From positions 1,447,001-1,511,000 of the forward strand of contig CANXME010002307.1 in the NCBI GenBank assembly GCA_948144175.1: 64,000 nt of DNA. The letters are read 5' to 3'. Made by a program: the position numbers and the translations under genes. The DNA is from Closterium sp. NIES-65 (Eukaryota; Streptophyta; Zygnematophyceae; Desmidiales; Closteriaceae). Under the pieces are notes generated by a model, which saw only the letters and a list, made by a program, of their open reading frames with translations, made no database searches and had not been told where the DNA came from. Positions 63,898 through 64,000 of this stretch are shown one piece after another. Position 1 is the stretch's first letter; each line of letters opens with the position of its first letter.

Positions 63898-64000
63898 CAC
63901 TCAAGCAAAGCACTCAAGCAAAGCACTCAAGCAAAGCACTCAAGAAAAGCACTCAAGCAAAGCACTCAAGCAAAGCACTCAAGCAAAGCACTCAAGAAAA

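Larger units (their letters stand above)
1..64000 (+). repeat. 13-bp satellite tandem array filling the window
   Basis: Head-to-tail copies of CACTCAAGCAAAG run from the first base to the last, all in one orientation. Hand parsing gives 4,929 complete units: 4,856 of 13 bp, 69 of 12 bp and 4 of 8 bp, ending in the 12-base partial unit 63989-64000. The phase shift from start to end (2 modulo 13) is what 69 one-base and 4 five-base deletions require. The commonest variant is CACTCAAGAAAAG (C to A at base 9); others are rare. The main unit is 46% GC. No unique sequence, transposon, inversion or gene interrupts the array, and neither edge is in the window. Neither strand contains ATG. The + strand has no stop codon, while the - strand has TGA about once per unit, so each frame is closed roughly every 39 bases. 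Arrays like this are typical of eukaryotic heterochromatin; the species and locus are not determinable from the sequence. Confidence 0.99.
60481..64000 (+). repeat. Variant-rich zone at the right end
   Basis: A units become dense and paired again, and 12-bp units are common (60582, 60906, 61048, 61346, 61436, 62631). An exact 234-bp module copy lies at 61747-61980, almost 61 kb from the first copy at 1183. A relative of the A C AAA C2 family at 62695 carries an 8-bp unit in its variable slot. The window ends inside an A-type unit at 63989-64000, so the array continues beyond. Confidence 0.8.

Noticed and set aside
1-64000. A giant open reading frame on the + strand, open in all three frames.
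   Set aside because: It is open only because the monomer lacks T-A and T-G steps. There is no ATG, no ribosome-binding or promoter context and no non-repeat sequence; equal openness of all frames is a property of the repeat, not a coding signal.
1-64000. CRISPR array.
   Set aside because: The 13-bp units abut directly with no spacers and show no 25-40-bp repeat with unique interspersed sequence.
1-64000. Telomeric repeat.
   Set aside because: The complementary strand CTTTGCTTGAGTG has no G run as in known telomere repeats, and variant units form ordered long blocks through the interior, which fits internal satellite better. A long unusual telomere cannot be fully excluded without the chromosome end.
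1-64000. Plasmid or phage replication iterons.
   Set aside because: Iteron sets are a few to tens of units beside an origin and a Rep gene; thousands of units with no gene do not fit.
1-64000. Hairpins, G-quadruplexes or terminators in the repeat.
   Set aside because: Each unit has a single T in an A- and C-rich strand, no AT, TA or TT step and almost no GG, so neither strand can form stable self-paired stems or G-tetrads.
1-64000. Identifying the organism from the monomer.
   Set aside because: I do not recognise CACTCAAGCAAAG as a named satellite. Only a broad eukaryotic heterochromatin origin is supported; a search of satellite and whole-genome databases with the monomer would decide it.

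Overview
The whole 64,000-base window is one uninterrupted, single-orientation tandem array of a 13-bp satellite monomer, CACTCAAGCAAAG (reverse complement CTTTGCTTGAGTG). I found no gene, RNA gene, mobile element, unique spacer, inversion or array edge. The array enters at base 1 in phase and leaves at base 64,000 inside a unit, so its true length is greater than 64 kb and its flanks are unseen. A pure short-unit array of this size points to eukaryotic constitutive heterochromatin (centromeric, pericentromeric, subtelomeric or sex-chromosomal satellite), probably from a long-read assembly. I do not recognise the monomer and cannot name the organism or the chromosomal position.

Notation used throughout: C = CACTCAAGCAAAG; A = CACTCAAGAAAAG (base 9 C to A); d = the 12-bp CACTCAAGAAAG; e = CACTCAAGAAACG; s = the 8-bp CACTCAAG. 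By hand I parse 4,929 complete units (4,856 of 13 bp, 69 of 12 bp, 4 of 8 bp) plus a 12-base partial unit at the end. These counts sum to the window length, and the phase of the last unit agrees with them.

The interest lies in the second level. The C/A choice at base 9 acts as a barcode on the array. A units are usually single or paired and are separated by runs of C of favoured lengths (3, 4, 5, 7, 10). Reading this barcode shows long duplicated blocks: 26170-27677 against 28497-30003 (116 units, two differences), 24584-25753 against 29484-30653 (90 units, two differences), and 33457-34652 against 42418-43613 (92 units, no difference, sharing a rare e unit). Smaller modules recur too: an 18-unit, 234-bp module in at least 18 exact copies from 1.2 kb to 61.7 kb, a 44-unit, 572-bp module, and a family centred on A C AAA C2. 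Distances between copies are irregular, so this is a patchwork of segmental amplifications rather than a higher-order repeat with one fixed period.

Layout: 1-11978 is variant-rich and carries clusters of 12-bp units. 11979-22374 is variant-poor and nearly pure C, with uninterrupted C runs of 56, 55 and 53 units. 22375-57450 is variant-rich and holds the long duplications. 57451-60480 is intermediate. 60481-64000 is variant-rich again. The monomer has odd base properties: T is always preceded and followed by C, so the + strand has no stop codon, no ATG and no GT in any frame; CpG occurs at only four places; and apart from those four CpG and three CAG sites, every cytosine on both strands is in CHH context.
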